From: Pyrenochaeta sp. MPI-SDFR-AT-0127
Lineage: Eukaryota; Ascomycota; Dothideomycetes; Pleosporales; Cucurbitariaceae
Assembly: GCA_020747015.1 (NCBI GenBank)
Contig: JAGTJM010000004.1
Coordinates: 558,001-622,000, forward strand
DNA length: 64,000 nt
Reading direction: 5' to 3'
This document shows positions 46,012-56,321 of this stretch, piece by piece; positions within the stretch are counted from its first letter, which is position 1, and every line of letters starts with the position of its first letter. The notes under the pieces are model-generated. The model saw only the letters and a list, made by a program, of their open reading frames with translations. It ran no database searches and was not told where the DNA came from. The translations under genes were made by a program, and so were the position numbers.

Positions 46012-46520
46012 TAGCCGCGGGAGCAAGGTGGATATGAAACTGTACCGGTGTGCGCGTCTTACAATAGTGTAGAACTTACGAGTGTACCTAACTATACATT
46101 TTGGAATTGGCGACAGGACTTCAAAATGATCTCGCTCCTATATGAAAGGTTCTCAACCAGGCGAATAGAGTTTCTGAGACTATATCACACCAAGCACTTT
46201 CCTTGTGTAAATCGGGATGAGATGAGTAAATGAATCACTAATATTCACTCTGAATGCACTCAAGTATTATTTGCGTGATTTACCATCAACTAGTATGAAT
46301 TCTTTTTGAAGCACTATTTCGACTATGAGATGTTTCCAAAAATGGCCCGTAACGTTTGCTACCTACCATTGCACAGACCATATATGCTTGTATAATGGTG
46401 CATTCTCCCCAAAACAGGTGTATATGAGCGCAAATATATAAGTAACGGTACAAGGAAATAGTTTGCGAAGTGCGATTACACACGCACTAAAACGGGGTCA
46501 ATGGAACACTTCTACTGCTC
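46012..46520. other. Convergent spacer
   Basis: The 3' ends of UstYa copy A (plus strand) and the DCG-type gene E (minus strand) face each other. The region is AT-rich and no other feature is seen. Confidence 0.5.
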
Positions 46521-47515
46521 TCAATGTGTACACTTATCAAACTTCACCTTCAAAGTGACGGTCCCTCCTTCAAACCTCCGGAGCGGCGCCTTCTCCAGTA
46601 TACTCTCCAGCATCTCATGCGCACAATGCGACGTATGGTCAAAATTCGCCACATCGTCACTCCACCTGAATTTCCCCTCGAGCGCACGATGGATCCTGCG
46701 TACTACAAAGATGCAGTGCCCGACATGTTCCTCTCCATGGCTCCATATCCACGTGTCACCGGGTACGGCCGATAGCGCATCTATACCATCGATGTGCGTA
46801 TTGGCAGACAAGGTGCTGGAAAGAAAGTATGGAAATGCACCGCCCGTACGATTCGGGTTGAAGATCCACTCGCGGAATTCGTTGTCGGTTTCGGAGTCGT
46901 GGCACGGCTTGGGGACCCAGGTGTGGGAGAGCATGTCGAAGGCGCAGTTGGCGGCCTTGGCCGATGCAATGTCGCTTCCGCAGTCATGTATCATTTTGGG
47001 TTGTGGTGTTGATTCATAAGAAGGTTGGCAAGCGACGGCAACGGGTGCATTGTGATGGTGGGAACCCAATTCAGAAGCTGGAGCTTGTGGGCCAGCTCCG
47101 GGCCTGCGCACAATTGAGGCAACCAGAAAACCAATGCCAGTCCCGATTGCGAGAAGCAGGAGTGCCAGGAGGAATCTTGAACGACGGTTTGGCTTCGTTG
47201 CCATCAGCTCCTGCTTATCGATGAAGCCAGAACCATTCTCAGAGTCCTTTTCTGAATCGCCATCGGGCACTTCTGTGTATTTTGGAGAAAGTGGAGAAAT
47301 GATACTGGAGCGGGTTTCAGTTGTTGGTGTAGCAGTGGCATTACTTGAAGCAGAACCTACCGATCTTTGAAACTTTGCAATGGAGCCGGCCACATTGTAG
47401 TGTTGGGCATATTGGACAACACTGGCAAAGAGAAGAAGAGATTAGTGTTAAGTTTTTCTCAACTTCGGTATCACATCTGGGGGATGGAATAGTACCGATG
47501 TGAGCGTTGGAACAT
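46521..47515 (-). CDS. Double-HXXHC membrane protein, DCG subfamily, copy E
   Basis: Two exons (47515-47496 and 47421-46521) encode 306 residues. The open frame of exon 2 has no ATG at its start; the 20 bp first exon supplies MFQRSHR, joined to VVQYAQHYNVAGSIAKF. A Ser/Thr-rich cytoplasmic part is followed by one helix (about 88-110, RFLLALLLLAIGTGIGFLVA). The lumenal part holds HDCGSDIASAKAANCAFDML, then HTWVPKPCHDSE. Two HXXHC motifs follow: HVGHC (239-243) and HTSHC (269-273). Pairing and spacing of the HXXHC motifs match UstYa proteins, but the DCG/WVPxPC block is not typical of them. Copy F at 50.8 kb shares it. Function unknown; oxidative tailoring is inferred from the motifs and the neighbours. 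Confidence 0.82.
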
Positions 47516-48078
47516 CACGTGGTGTGGTGCTTGTTGCGAGGTCGTTCTCGATAAGCTGCTTTTTCGGAATCAATTCTTACTCCATCGATTACGTCGAATT
47601 AGCGCTGCATGCAAGCTTACCAAAAACATGCATGCAAGCCTAGGCAAAACGAGTGGTGTGATTGTTTGCTAAATGAGAAGAGGGTCAATTCAGTAATCTT
47701 GCATGAATCAACGTTGTTGCGTGATTGTCCGCCAAGATACCTACATAGAAAAATGTATACTGAGTGTTAGCGTGGAGGCAACCTTGCTCAAGAGCTGCGG
47801 CTTACCTCGCCCCACGCGTAAGCAGGCAACTAAACACAAGCGTGCGGGCAAGGCCGGAAGGATTCTCACCCTGCATAGTCGATATCGATGCAATGGTGCA
47901 ACCCATCCTTGGAGCGGGGTAGCTGTCGTTCATTCACTAGAAGTCGGATCGATACAGTGTAGCTCTCGGTCCGAATCTGTCATCACAACTGCCGCTAGGA
48001 CGTCCTGCTCGACAGTTTTGAAAGCTGGCAGCGCGAGTTTTGCAATTTCGGGCAGGCCTTTGATGACCACTTCCTAAA
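47516..48078. promoter_or_regulatory. Divergent upstream region gene E / UstYa copy B
   Basis: The two genes start 563 bp apart and point outward. A frame at 47703-48077 on the plus strand is not supported by any motif. This is a likely shared control region. Confidence 0.35.
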
Positions 48079-48845
48079 ATGATGGCCAGCGTGCGCAATT
48101 CTCTGGAAAAAGTAGACCTAGAAGAGCAGCACCATCTCATTGACGATGAGGGACTTTCCCAAGCTCCAAAGAAGACAAATTTCTCTTGGAAAAAGACGCT
48201 GACCATCCTTTTGTTGGTTGTTCAATCGGTGCTCATATTGAAGCTCTGGTGGATAAATCAAAATTACTCTATCCTCAACCCAGAGCATGGAAATACGGTG
48301 GAGAGAAAATGGATCCGCAATACTTCCTACATGTCTTTGGATCATGCATATGACGGGCTTTGGAACGAAACAGGTCAATCAGCCCTTGTATACGACGACC
48401 ACAAGAACGTCGTTCAGATAACCTTGCAAGTTCAAGTCCAACACTCTCCAATAAGCAAGCTAACTACCTGCAAGGTTTCATCAGCTCCATTGCTTAGCAT
48501 CGATCCGCAAGGCTTTACAGGAAGCTAGTGAGGGAAAGGAGATAGGAATGGATGAGAAGGACAATACACATTGGCCGCATTGTCTCCAATTCCTAAGAGA
48601 GGTACGCAATTTTACATGCGAAGATGTGATACTTGCTGAACTGACTTGGATAGGCACTCTTGTGTACTGCAGATGGCACGCTTGAGCATCATCCCCCAGA
48701 CCCAGTGCATGGATTGATCATCAGCGGGTATGGCGATATGCGAACCTGTGGGTCTGCCGCAAAGCTGTATGAGTACAGAGATGCGAGGAAAATATATCAT
48801 TACAATGGGTCCCTGGTTTCAAATACCCCTTGGGATGAGGAGTAG
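48079..48845 (+). CDS. UstYa-family (DUF3328) protein, copy B, with a GC-AG intron
   Basis: Three exons (48079-48425, 48475-48601, 48654-48845) encode 221 residues. One helix lies near residues 40-56 (KKTLTILLLVVQSVLIL). The lumenal part has WIRNTSYMSLDHAYDGLW, then HQLHC (118-122) and HWPHC (148-152). A CTADGTLEHH stretch and a MRTCGSAAKLYEYRDARKIY tail follow. The first intron starts GCAAGT and ends CAAG; only this GC-AG splice joins VVQITL to FHQLHCLASIRKAL. With any nearby GT donor the HQLHC motif is lost and a stop follows. The second of the two starting ATGs (48082) is equally possible. The kinesin gene converges on the 3' side 128 bp away. Confidence 0.84.
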
Positions 48846-48973
48846 TGAAATCCAGTATTCGTAAACTATAGAATTCATCTTATGCAGCTACTTCATGGGT
48901 CTAATTGCGATGTCAATGCGCGTGCCAGGCCCACTTCCACCAGAAAGCTGAATTCATCTTCTCTCGTTTATGT

Positions 48974-50451
48974 CTACGGACTGATGTACATCTGCCACAA
49001 CTTGGAACGAAAGGCCTTTGCTTGTTCCCGCTTGACCCCTGGACACTTTTGACATCGGTATTCAATCTCTTCGTTGGAGAGCTTGAAGAGTTGGGCTCCT
49101 GATTCGCGCGGAGCTACAACATTGCTCAGGATTGGGGGATTACCAGCCTTAACCAGGCTCCTGTCAGTTTTACGGTCCAAGATGGTAGTGTTGCATATGA
49201 GGTCAACTTACATACTCTTTGATCCACTCCTTCAATTGCGTGTTTGTCCAGTGCAAAGCAGATTTCCCCTTTGTATCGCTCTTATCCATTACCGGAAACA
49301 GTACGCGCAACAGCTCCGCAAACCGCAGGGTATTCTTAGTCGGCCCAACGTCCGCGAGACTCGGGTTGACGCAAGCTATTACGATTGTCCTGCACGCTCG
49401 GGTACTTGCTGGATCAAATACATGTTTCAAGACTCTCGTCAGCGCACTTTGTCTGAATGGGATGTGTGGTGCTTTCTGGCCCAGCGTTTCGTCATACAGA
49501 TTCATCGCACTATCTGCCTGAGCTTTAACACGAATGCAATCTTTTAGTACCGAGAGACTGATATTGATCTGCTTTGTCTCGCGCATTCGGTCCGCCCCGT
49601 GCACCGCAACATCGCGAGCAGCTTCTGATCCTGCGAGATCGACCAGATATAGCAGACCATCCGAGCCATTGGCCGAATTCCTGATTCTGATGCGGCAAAT
49701 TGCATGCGAACGCGAGGAAGCGGGGTTCTTAAGCGTTGGTGCCGTGCGTCTGAATGAGGTCGCGCGGTCAACCATAGCCCTCATGTCATCCACGTTGAAT
49801 ACTTGATTTTCCTGTGCGCCTACCATTTGAGTAGCTCCCAAAGAATCTTCACGGAGGGAGATGGGTTCTCGCTCATTCAATAGGTCGAATGCCGCGTTTC
49901 CAGCGAGATCGATAATGGTCATGTAGACCTCCCTTTCCCCCTCAAGGTTTCCGTTCATTATTGTTTCTGCTATGAGCTCCTCTACCCTGCTGACCGTGAA
50001 TGTCTTGCCAGAGCCTGTCTGGCCATAGGCGAATAGGGTTCCGACACCCCCGTTCCAAGCATATGGAACCAGGTCAACGACAAGTTCCTCGTAGATCTCC
50101 TTGGTGGTCGAGTCCATATTGTAAAGTCGATCTACTTGGTAATCGGAGGACTGCAATTATCCTGAATCAGCAACATAACCTCTTATTGCTGAAATAGATA
50201 CTGCATACCTTCATAATCGGAATACCTTTAGGATGGTTGTACAAATCGTGAATGTCTACCACATTTTTCTGATTCGCTCGAGGGAAAATGGCAGAGGGAA
50301 AGCCTTCCTTTTCAGACAGAGGCCGAATTCTGGCACTGACGATCATATTAGGGCCTGGCTCCCCTTTTGATATCCGAGGCTTTGGATAAGGGTCCCGTGC
50401 GTCGATGAGTGAGTGGTATTTGGAGATATTCTCTAAATAGAAACGTTCCAT
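48974..50451 (-). CDS. Kinesin-like motor protein with a short Cys-containing tail
   Basis: Three exons (50451-50209, 50150-49212, 49147-48974) encode 451 residues. Motor motifs are complete: the P loop FAYGQTGSGKT, switch I NPASSRSHAICR, switch II YLVDLAGSEA, and an IPFRQSALTRVLKHVF segment. The domain order and the compact N-terminus (MERFYLENISKYHSLIDAR, then MIVSARIRPLSEKEGF) recall kinesin-13/KIF2-type proteins, but the subfamily is not certain. There is no long coiled-coil stalk. The third exon adds a 58-residue tail with EYRCQKCPG (a CXXC pair) and ends FRSKLWQMYISP. Without that splice the protein would stop right after KEYVS. It lies inside the UstYa-rich region although motor proteins are not tailoring enzymes. 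Confidence 0.88.
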
Positions 50452-50784
50452 GGCGCGAAATGGGAGAGTCAAGACAATGTAGTGGAGGTCTGCTAATCTG
50501 CAGAAGTGGGAAATATAGAATGATAAATAACTGATGCTGTCATTTATGCAGGGGTGTGCAGGCACCCGCAAGTCTCTAGGCAGCTACTTTCTGTGGCCGT
50601 GCCGATCAATTGTGAACTTGGTTCGTGCACGCTTTATTTTGCGATACGTCTTTTTCACGTAAGACACTTGCGAACTGGCCATGAACACCATTTGTAATCT
50701 TCAAAATCACTACTTATATTCACATCGCGATGGACTAGTTAATTCTAAGATTGTCCCTTGGGATTCTGATACAGCTGTGGCTGC
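50452..50784. other. Spacer
   Basis: This is the upstream region of the kinesin gene and the 3' flank of gene F. Nothing else is recognised. Confidence 0.45.
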
Positions 50785-51604
50785 CTATTTCCCTCCCATC
50801 CTTTGGCAATTCAAATAATCCATGTAAAACCTTGCCCGATAATTAGGATCAATATTGATGATGTAGTATGAGCAGTGATCATAATCTTTCAAACAAAAAA
50901 GTCAGTACCCAACGGTTTCCAACGAAATGAAGTCACTCACGTCCCGCATTCAGCGTCTTATTGTCACTAAGCTTATGACCATTAAGGACAGCTCGCTGCA
51001 GTGTCTGCCATGCGTAGGTGCAATGCGTCCGATGGTATTTCCCTGATGTGAAAACACGCGGATTGATTCCTTTCTCTAATTCTTCGATCGATATTTGACG
51101 CGTGCGGTTCAGGTCATAGAAAAATTCAAAATCATGATATGGATCATACTGGCCATACAATCTACCAGATTCAGATCGTCAGTGATTGTGATACCCTAGT
51201 GCCTGGAAGTACTAGATGAGGGGCTAGGAGACTTCCAAAGTTCTATTGCCTACAGATCACAGTCAATGTTATGAAAAGGTTGGGACTTACTCGGCATCGA
51301 AGCACGGTCTCGGTACCCACGCGAAGGCGAGCAAGTCGAATTTACAATTTTTGGAGGCTGCTTCAGTCGGAGTGTTACCGCAATCGTAGTGCACGCCACT
51401 GTCTGCAAATGTTGAGAGCGAGAGGAGAAGTAGCAGGAGGATCGTCGATAGAGCGAGGCTTGTCCTGAAAGCTGTAGAATGTAGGGCCAATTTCCAGCGA
51501 TTCTTCTTCGGTATATAGTTGTCATAACTTTCCAAAGTGAGTGTCTCTTGGGACTCGTTGCCAGCAGGTACCGGAGTGTAGTCTTTGGGTCTCAGCGGCT
51601 CCAT
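50785..51604 (-). CDS. Double-HXXHC membrane protein, DCG subfamily, copy F
   Basis: Three exons (51604-51291, 51161-50941, 50885-50785) encode 211 residues. A cytoplasmic part (MEPLRPKDYTPVPAGNESQE) is followed by one helix (about 49-66, SLALSTILLLLLLSLSTF). The lumenal part begins with YDCGNTPTEAASKNCKFDLL and FAWVPRPCFDAE, closely parallel to copy E. The HXXHC pair is HRTHC (148-152) and HYDHC (179-183). The first intron is 129 bp; the splice gives CFDAELYGQYDPYHDF. The second splice (phase 1) restores the second HXXHC motif, which is absent from the exon 2 frame. Function unknown; likely the same kind of activity as copy E. Confidence 0.82.
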
Positions 51605-52347
51605 ATCTCAACTTCAATTGAAAGAGCTTGAACTCAATGTTCGGGCTATGTGTAATAATCCAAAGTTCCAGTTTGGAAATGACCAAGGAATTGAAGGAAG
51701 CCCTGAGACTAGGCGCTCGCTAAACTTCTATATCCGCGCCATACCAAAGTGGTTGGTGAAGTTCTTGACCCGGCGTGATGACTTCCTACATACACTTAGC
51801 GCTTATGTATTCTGTTACAGGCATATCTCTAGCGTACCTGGAGGCTTGGCGTTACTTGCCTATGCGGCTTTGTACATTACCCCGCTGCATGATTACTTCT
51901 TGTTCATCCGACAACGTCATGGTAAGCAGTTACGCTAAATGTTGAAGAGGTGGGGTCTACATGCCCCTCAATGTCCCTAGTTGCCGCAAAAGTATCGTGA
52001 GCAAAGAGCTGGGCACCCCTCCCAGTACTCTCGGTCCAATTAGGTAAACAAATTGGCTGTGTGCATATCGTGATCACTGTCTCTCGTCCTCGGATCAGAT
52101 GAGCCTTGTGCGGTAGATGTTATCCATCTCAGGCCTCGCAGAGTTTGCAAGTGGTGCGTATACTTAAGTTTTGTCGACTAGACTTGGAGAGCGAAGAAGG
52201 ATTACTCGTCTCAGGACAGTAATTTCAATAATTTTATCAATACGATGCTAGCTAAGATCATACGAATTTGCCCATTGTAATGAAAATTGCTACTGCCAAA
52301 TGGAACATCCCTCACTTTACATAGTGTACCTTGATTGTACGTGGAAC
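51605..52347. other. Intergenic, nothing recognised
   Basis: A frame at 51585-51938 on the plus strand overlaps the start of gene F and has no motif support. The rest looks non-coding. Confidence 0.45.
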
Positions 52348-53276
52348 TTACTCAATAGTGCTCGGTTTGATCGACTCATCCCAGCCTCTAATATCACGCT
52401 CGGGCGCTAGCGACCATTCAACCAACTTCTCATAGTCTGTATTTTTGTTATTAATAGCCTTCTTACATGTTAATCAGCGAACTTACTTCGGCACGTGTGT
52501 TGTACGCCCAGAGATCCAAGCGCTTTTCCTTTCGAAGGAACCCAATTATATGGGACCGGGGCCACATCTGACGCGCACATGAGGCTCTGCCGGAGAGAAT
52601 CAAAGCAGTGGTCAATATGGGGTCTCTTCAATACAGCGTCGTTGATCATAGGATCAGGATCCATATTCTTGTCGTGACCAAAATACAGGTGCCTGATTGA
52701 GTCTAGGCAGTGCATGATGTGGAAAACCGTAATGAGCACGGGAAAGTGGTCTTCGTCGCCAGCAATCGGGATAGTCTTGTTGGCCAGTTTGTCGGCCTGT
52801 GACTTCGGTATCCGAACTACAGTTCTCGGGTACAACTTCGCCCATTCCGCATCCGCCTCGTAACTGTCGCCCATGTACTTTGTTCTTTGACTGCCAAACC
52901 CACTTGTGAAAATCTTGGTTTCGTAGCTGATGGCCTCATTTGCAGGCGCTAGATTTGAGGATTAGAATCAAGTCTGAATATGATGATACATCTTGTAAAG
53001 CTTACAGTAGACTAGCTCTGGGAACAGGGGACTATTTGCCCCTCGATGCGCATACTGATACGCTATAAAGCCCACCAGTAGAAGGTTTACAATTGCTGAA
53101 CTCACAAGTGACACGACGGACAGTCCACATTTTCGAGGCTCAGAAAAATGAACTCGCCGTCTGTCCTTGGTGAGGAACGTTTGAGCTTCATCGCTGGCAT
53201 AACCATCTTCGGAAGACCCAGAAGCCTTTTCATAGACAAAATCTGAATTCTTTCTGCGGAAGTTGAATATTCCCAT
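52348..53276 (-). CDS. UstYa-family (DUF3328) protein, copy C
   Basis: Three exons (53276-53006, 52948-52487, 52436-52348) encode 273 residues. A polar cytoplasmic part (MGIFNFRRKNSDFVYEKASG) is followed by one helix (about 51-73, LSVVSLVSSAIVNLLLVGFI). The lumenal domain contains ETKIFTSGFGSQRTKYMGDS, then HIMHC (167-171) and HIDHC (201-205). The usual late block SLGVQHTCRNYEKLVEWSLA is formed across the last splice. This is the most typical UstYa-like member here: its W/HTCR block and the motif spacing of 34 residues match the family. The gene points away from the precursor-like peptide gene, 606 bp from its start. Confidence 0.88.
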
Positions 53277-53882
53277 GTCTTCTGGAAAACGGAAAACGAC
53301 CGTTCAAGAAATCACAAAGGGCGGAAGGTTTGTAGCAAAATGTGATGAAAGACGACAAAAAATCATAAGACTGTGATGAGATGGTAGGGAGATGGAATCG
53401 AAACATTGTCTATCAAACACTGAACACCCACCTGAGGGGTTACACTTCCGAGGCATAATCATGCATCCGATACTTCTGACGCTTACACACGGCTCGAAGC
53501 TTCGAAGCTTCCTTGTTGTGTATTTATGCCCCATAATAAGCATACATATGATACTATTCATGCATTGTAACTTGTAGAAGCACTAATCAGGATGCAAGAT
53601 TACTACCCCTGTGGAACTACCGTATGCCTGGTCATCGTCAAGTTTGGAGAAGAGACTTGTAGAAACACTAAATTGGAAGCATGATTACCTCTCTAGTCTA
53701 AACTAACCATATGGTCGGTCATCATCGACTCTGTGGAAGAGACTACAATCTGGCAAACTCCTCAAGTTGTGTATAAGTTCGAGACATTACTGCTTCCTCT
53801 AGCTAAATCACGCCACAGATTTATCTAGTCCCCAGAGCAACCCAACAATTCCAAGGAGTCAAATCTCAATACATCTTTCACT
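53277..53882. promoter_or_regulatory. Divergent upstream region UstYa copy C / precursor gene
   Basis: UstYa copy C (minus strand) and the precursor-like gene (plus strand) start 606 bp apart and face outward. The stretch holds the tandem duplication at 53571-53742. Confidence 0.5.
53571..53742. repeat. Imperfect tandem duplication of about 86 bp upstream of the precursor gene
   Basis: Copy 1 is 53571-53655 and copy 2 is 53656-53742, directly adjacent. Both begin CTTGTAGAA(G/A)CACTAA and contain a GATTAC core. In both, a CATATGG- or GTATGCC-like element is followed by GGTCATC and a TGTGGAA- or TTTGGAG-like element, and both end GAAGAGA. Copy 2 ends about 140 bp before the precursor ATG, so the duplicated block is in a promoter-proximal position. 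Confidence 0.65.
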
Positions 53883-54144
53883 ATGAAGTTTTCAACCGTC
53901 TTCCTTGCTGCTTTGGGCTTGATCACCTCGGCTGCCGCCGCCCCCGCAGCAATTACCAAGAAAAGCGCACTTGGAGAGAAAATCAAAGCAGATATTGAGG
54001 CAAGTTCCCGTGTAGAGGTTCTCTTTCCCTATTGACTGACTCTCATCACAGGCACGCACCCCCATCGGCCAATTCATCTGGCAATGGTATGGCGAAGATG
54101 ACGCCACTGAGGAGGAAGCGAAACCATCGCCTGAGTACCACTAA
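53883..54144 (+). CDS. Small secreted precursor-like peptide, candidate RiPP precursor
   Basis: Two exons (53883-53999 and 54052-54144) encode 69 residues. The signal peptide is MKFSTVFLAALGLITSAAAA. Next comes PAAITKKSALGEKIKADIE with a dibasic KK that could be a Kex2-type cut site. The second exon gives ARTPIGQFIWQWYGEDD and then an acidic end (ATEEEAKPSPEYH). The intron starts GCAAGT and ends CACAG, a GC-AG intron; reading through it ends the frame with SSRVEVLFPY. The block between ARTP and EDD is aromatic (F, W, W, Y) and is followed by EDD, as seen after cores in known dikaritin precursors. Unlike those, it is not repeated. It sits among UstYa-type genes. It could also be an unrelated small secreted peptide. 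Confidence 0.65.
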
Positions 54145-55293
54145 GCAGATAAAGGTAGTAGCCTTCGCATCATTAGCAACATGGACTGTAATCTAACAGT
54201 GATTCAGAGCGTCCAGCTTGGAGCGGACCGGCTCCCTTATTGAAGACAGTATGATCGCGGATCGTATGCGGCTGAGTTGAGTTTTATTTTTTGAGCGTGG
54301 AAGGCAGGTTGGAAAGGGCTGACTGGATTGGGATGGGCTGCAATGGTCTTTCTCTTCGTACTCTCGCTCGCCGCATTCGTAGTCGTAGGAAGTAATGTCA
54401 CTCCTTCTATGCGACGATACCTTATGAAACAACTGCCGATGGTGTTCATGTGTGCGCCGGTGTCTCTCTAAAGTGCAAAACTCGCGTGTGGTAGCTCAAA
54501 GTGGAGAAACTGGGTCGAGGAACTCTGCAATATTGAGGAATCTACCACCTCAGGGTCTCAACCCCCCCCCCCCCCCGTATAATTTTTCTTTAACATAATG
54601 TCTACTCAAGAATGTTGTTGTGTTTCGGCGGTGTTCATGTATAGCTAAGGTGTTAGCTGACTGACCTGCTAGGATAATCGCCCTACCAACGAGGAACACA
54701 TTTAATCCCCAAGAAAACGCGCAAGATAGTTTGAAAGAATGTTCTCCCTCTCAAATTTCTTCATGGTCTCTATCTTCTGATCGACTCCCACGGACTGTAA
54801 AGTGTAGCGGGCATCACTTCGAGTGAATATAGCGATGACTGGTTGAATGCTCGGTCTTACCTCGCACCATCCGCTGCGACAATGCGCACAGTTGACGATG
54901 CATAAGTTTCGGTCCCGTGCGGTGTGCATCCTCCCGAAGCCGAGTTTGTTCGCTGAGTGGGGTTGCTTGCATACCATAACCCTTGTCGCGGGTAAGCCTG
55001 CATATGCAGTCTTACGCTTGCCAGCAATATGCGGATACACGCACTGTCATAATCATAGCATGAGATGTAATCTGAAGTCAGATCAGATCATACGAGCATT
55101 GTAGTTATCGACCCCGCATGTCAGAACATAACCGATGAAGCTTACTACGTAAATGACAGCATTGGCACGTGACAGTAGTAGATCAGCGTCAAACCCCGGT
55201 GCATGTTCAATTGCGCGCATCCTCACAATACAGAGACCTCATTTTGTGTGTAACCGTTGTTTGCACACGTCCTGATCAAACCTGATTGTTGAG
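54145..55293. other. Intergenic with a poly-C tract
   Basis: About 1.1 kb with no supported gene. It contains a run of 15 C at 54562-54576. Short minus-strand frames at 54193-54449 and 54702-55040 show no motif. Confidence 0.5.
54562..54576. repeat. Homopolymer run of 15 C
   Basis: Fifteen consecutive C residues, read directly. The length may be an assembly uncertainty, as for any long homopolymer. Confidence 0.8.
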
Positions 55294-56321
55294 ATGACCA
55301 TTCCCTACTCATCTGCTGGGCGAGATGATTCGGAGGACGGTCTTCTCGAAGACGAGAAAAGAGGCGAAATTTTCATACCCAGACGAACCCCCAAACGCAC
55401 CATTTTCAACCGCTGGTGGGGTTGGTTCCTTCAAGCTTTAGCATTCACCTGCTCTTTGACGCTGTTCATCCTGTCGCAGTATCGGGAGCCTTCCGACGCT
55501 GCTTGCACACGGAAAATCAACACCTGGTGTTCGTAAAACCTGCAATCCATTCTGAACAGCTCGCTGTTCGAGGGTCTAACTACCTCAAAGCTGACTGCTT
55601 ATAGCGCCGGCCTTCGACGCAGTAGAGTATCATGAGACAAACTTCCTCGGCGAATTTGAGCAGCCGTCCCCATATCGAGGGTTACCTACCCCAGAATTGG
55701 ATTGGCAATGGGAAGAGTTAATAGAGGGGAGCGCTTTCAATATCCCAAAGGAAAAGCTGCATTTGTTCAATATAAGCAAAGAAACGATGCCCAAATTGTA
55801 TCATACGGAGTCCGGCGGCCTAGCAGCATCGGCATGGGGTTTCCATCAGATTCATTGCGTGGTACGTCTCTTTGTGGGATTGGCAACATCCGCTAACAAT
55901 GGGCGTGCGCATTGCAGAATGTCTTGAGGCAAATCAGCTACAAAGAGGAATATTACAGGCAAGGCCGCTTGCCCCAGATTCTCACACAGGAAGCGAGCTA
56001 TAGCCGCAAGCATGTGGGTAAGTCTCTCCGCCCTCTTTTCTTGCCATTTTGCCGAACCTGAGGACCTGACATCCACTAGATCATTGCATTGAACTTCTGC
56101 GGCAAGACCTGGTGTGCAGGACGGACGTAACACCATACTTCATACTCAACCCGCTGCCGGGTACACCACCCGAAGCACTGAAGGTCGACTTCTCCGTCCA
56201 TAAGAAGTGTAGGGACATAAACCAAGTAAAGAAGTGGGTTAGATCGAATATTGTGATTGAGAGCTTCAAGGATCCGTTCGTGAAGGAGCTTGAGTTCACA
56301 CCTGCACCTATCAATATATAG
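55294..56321 (+). CDS. UstYa-family (DUF3328) protein, copy D
   Basis: Four exons (55294-55528, 55605-55861, 55918-56017, 56080-56321) encode 277 residues. An acidic cytoplasmic start (SSAGRDDSEDGLLEDEKRGE) is followed by a basic stop-transfer sequence and one helix (about 44-62, WFLQALAFTCSLTLFILS). The lumenal part begins WSPAFDAVEYHETNFLGEFE. The HXXHC pair is HQIHC (159-163) and HVDHC (196-200, formed across a phase 1 splice). VCRTDVTPYFILNPLPGTPP and HKKCRDINQVKKWVRSN follow. The first donor (GTTCGT) is weak but the splice gives the family-like WSPA start of the lumenal domain. It lies between the precursor-like gene and the methyltransferases, in the same direction. Confidence 0.85.

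Noticed and set aside
47703..48077. 124-codon plus-strand frame just before UstYa copy B
   Set aside because: No domain, no signal; lies in the divergent promoter region of genes E and B.
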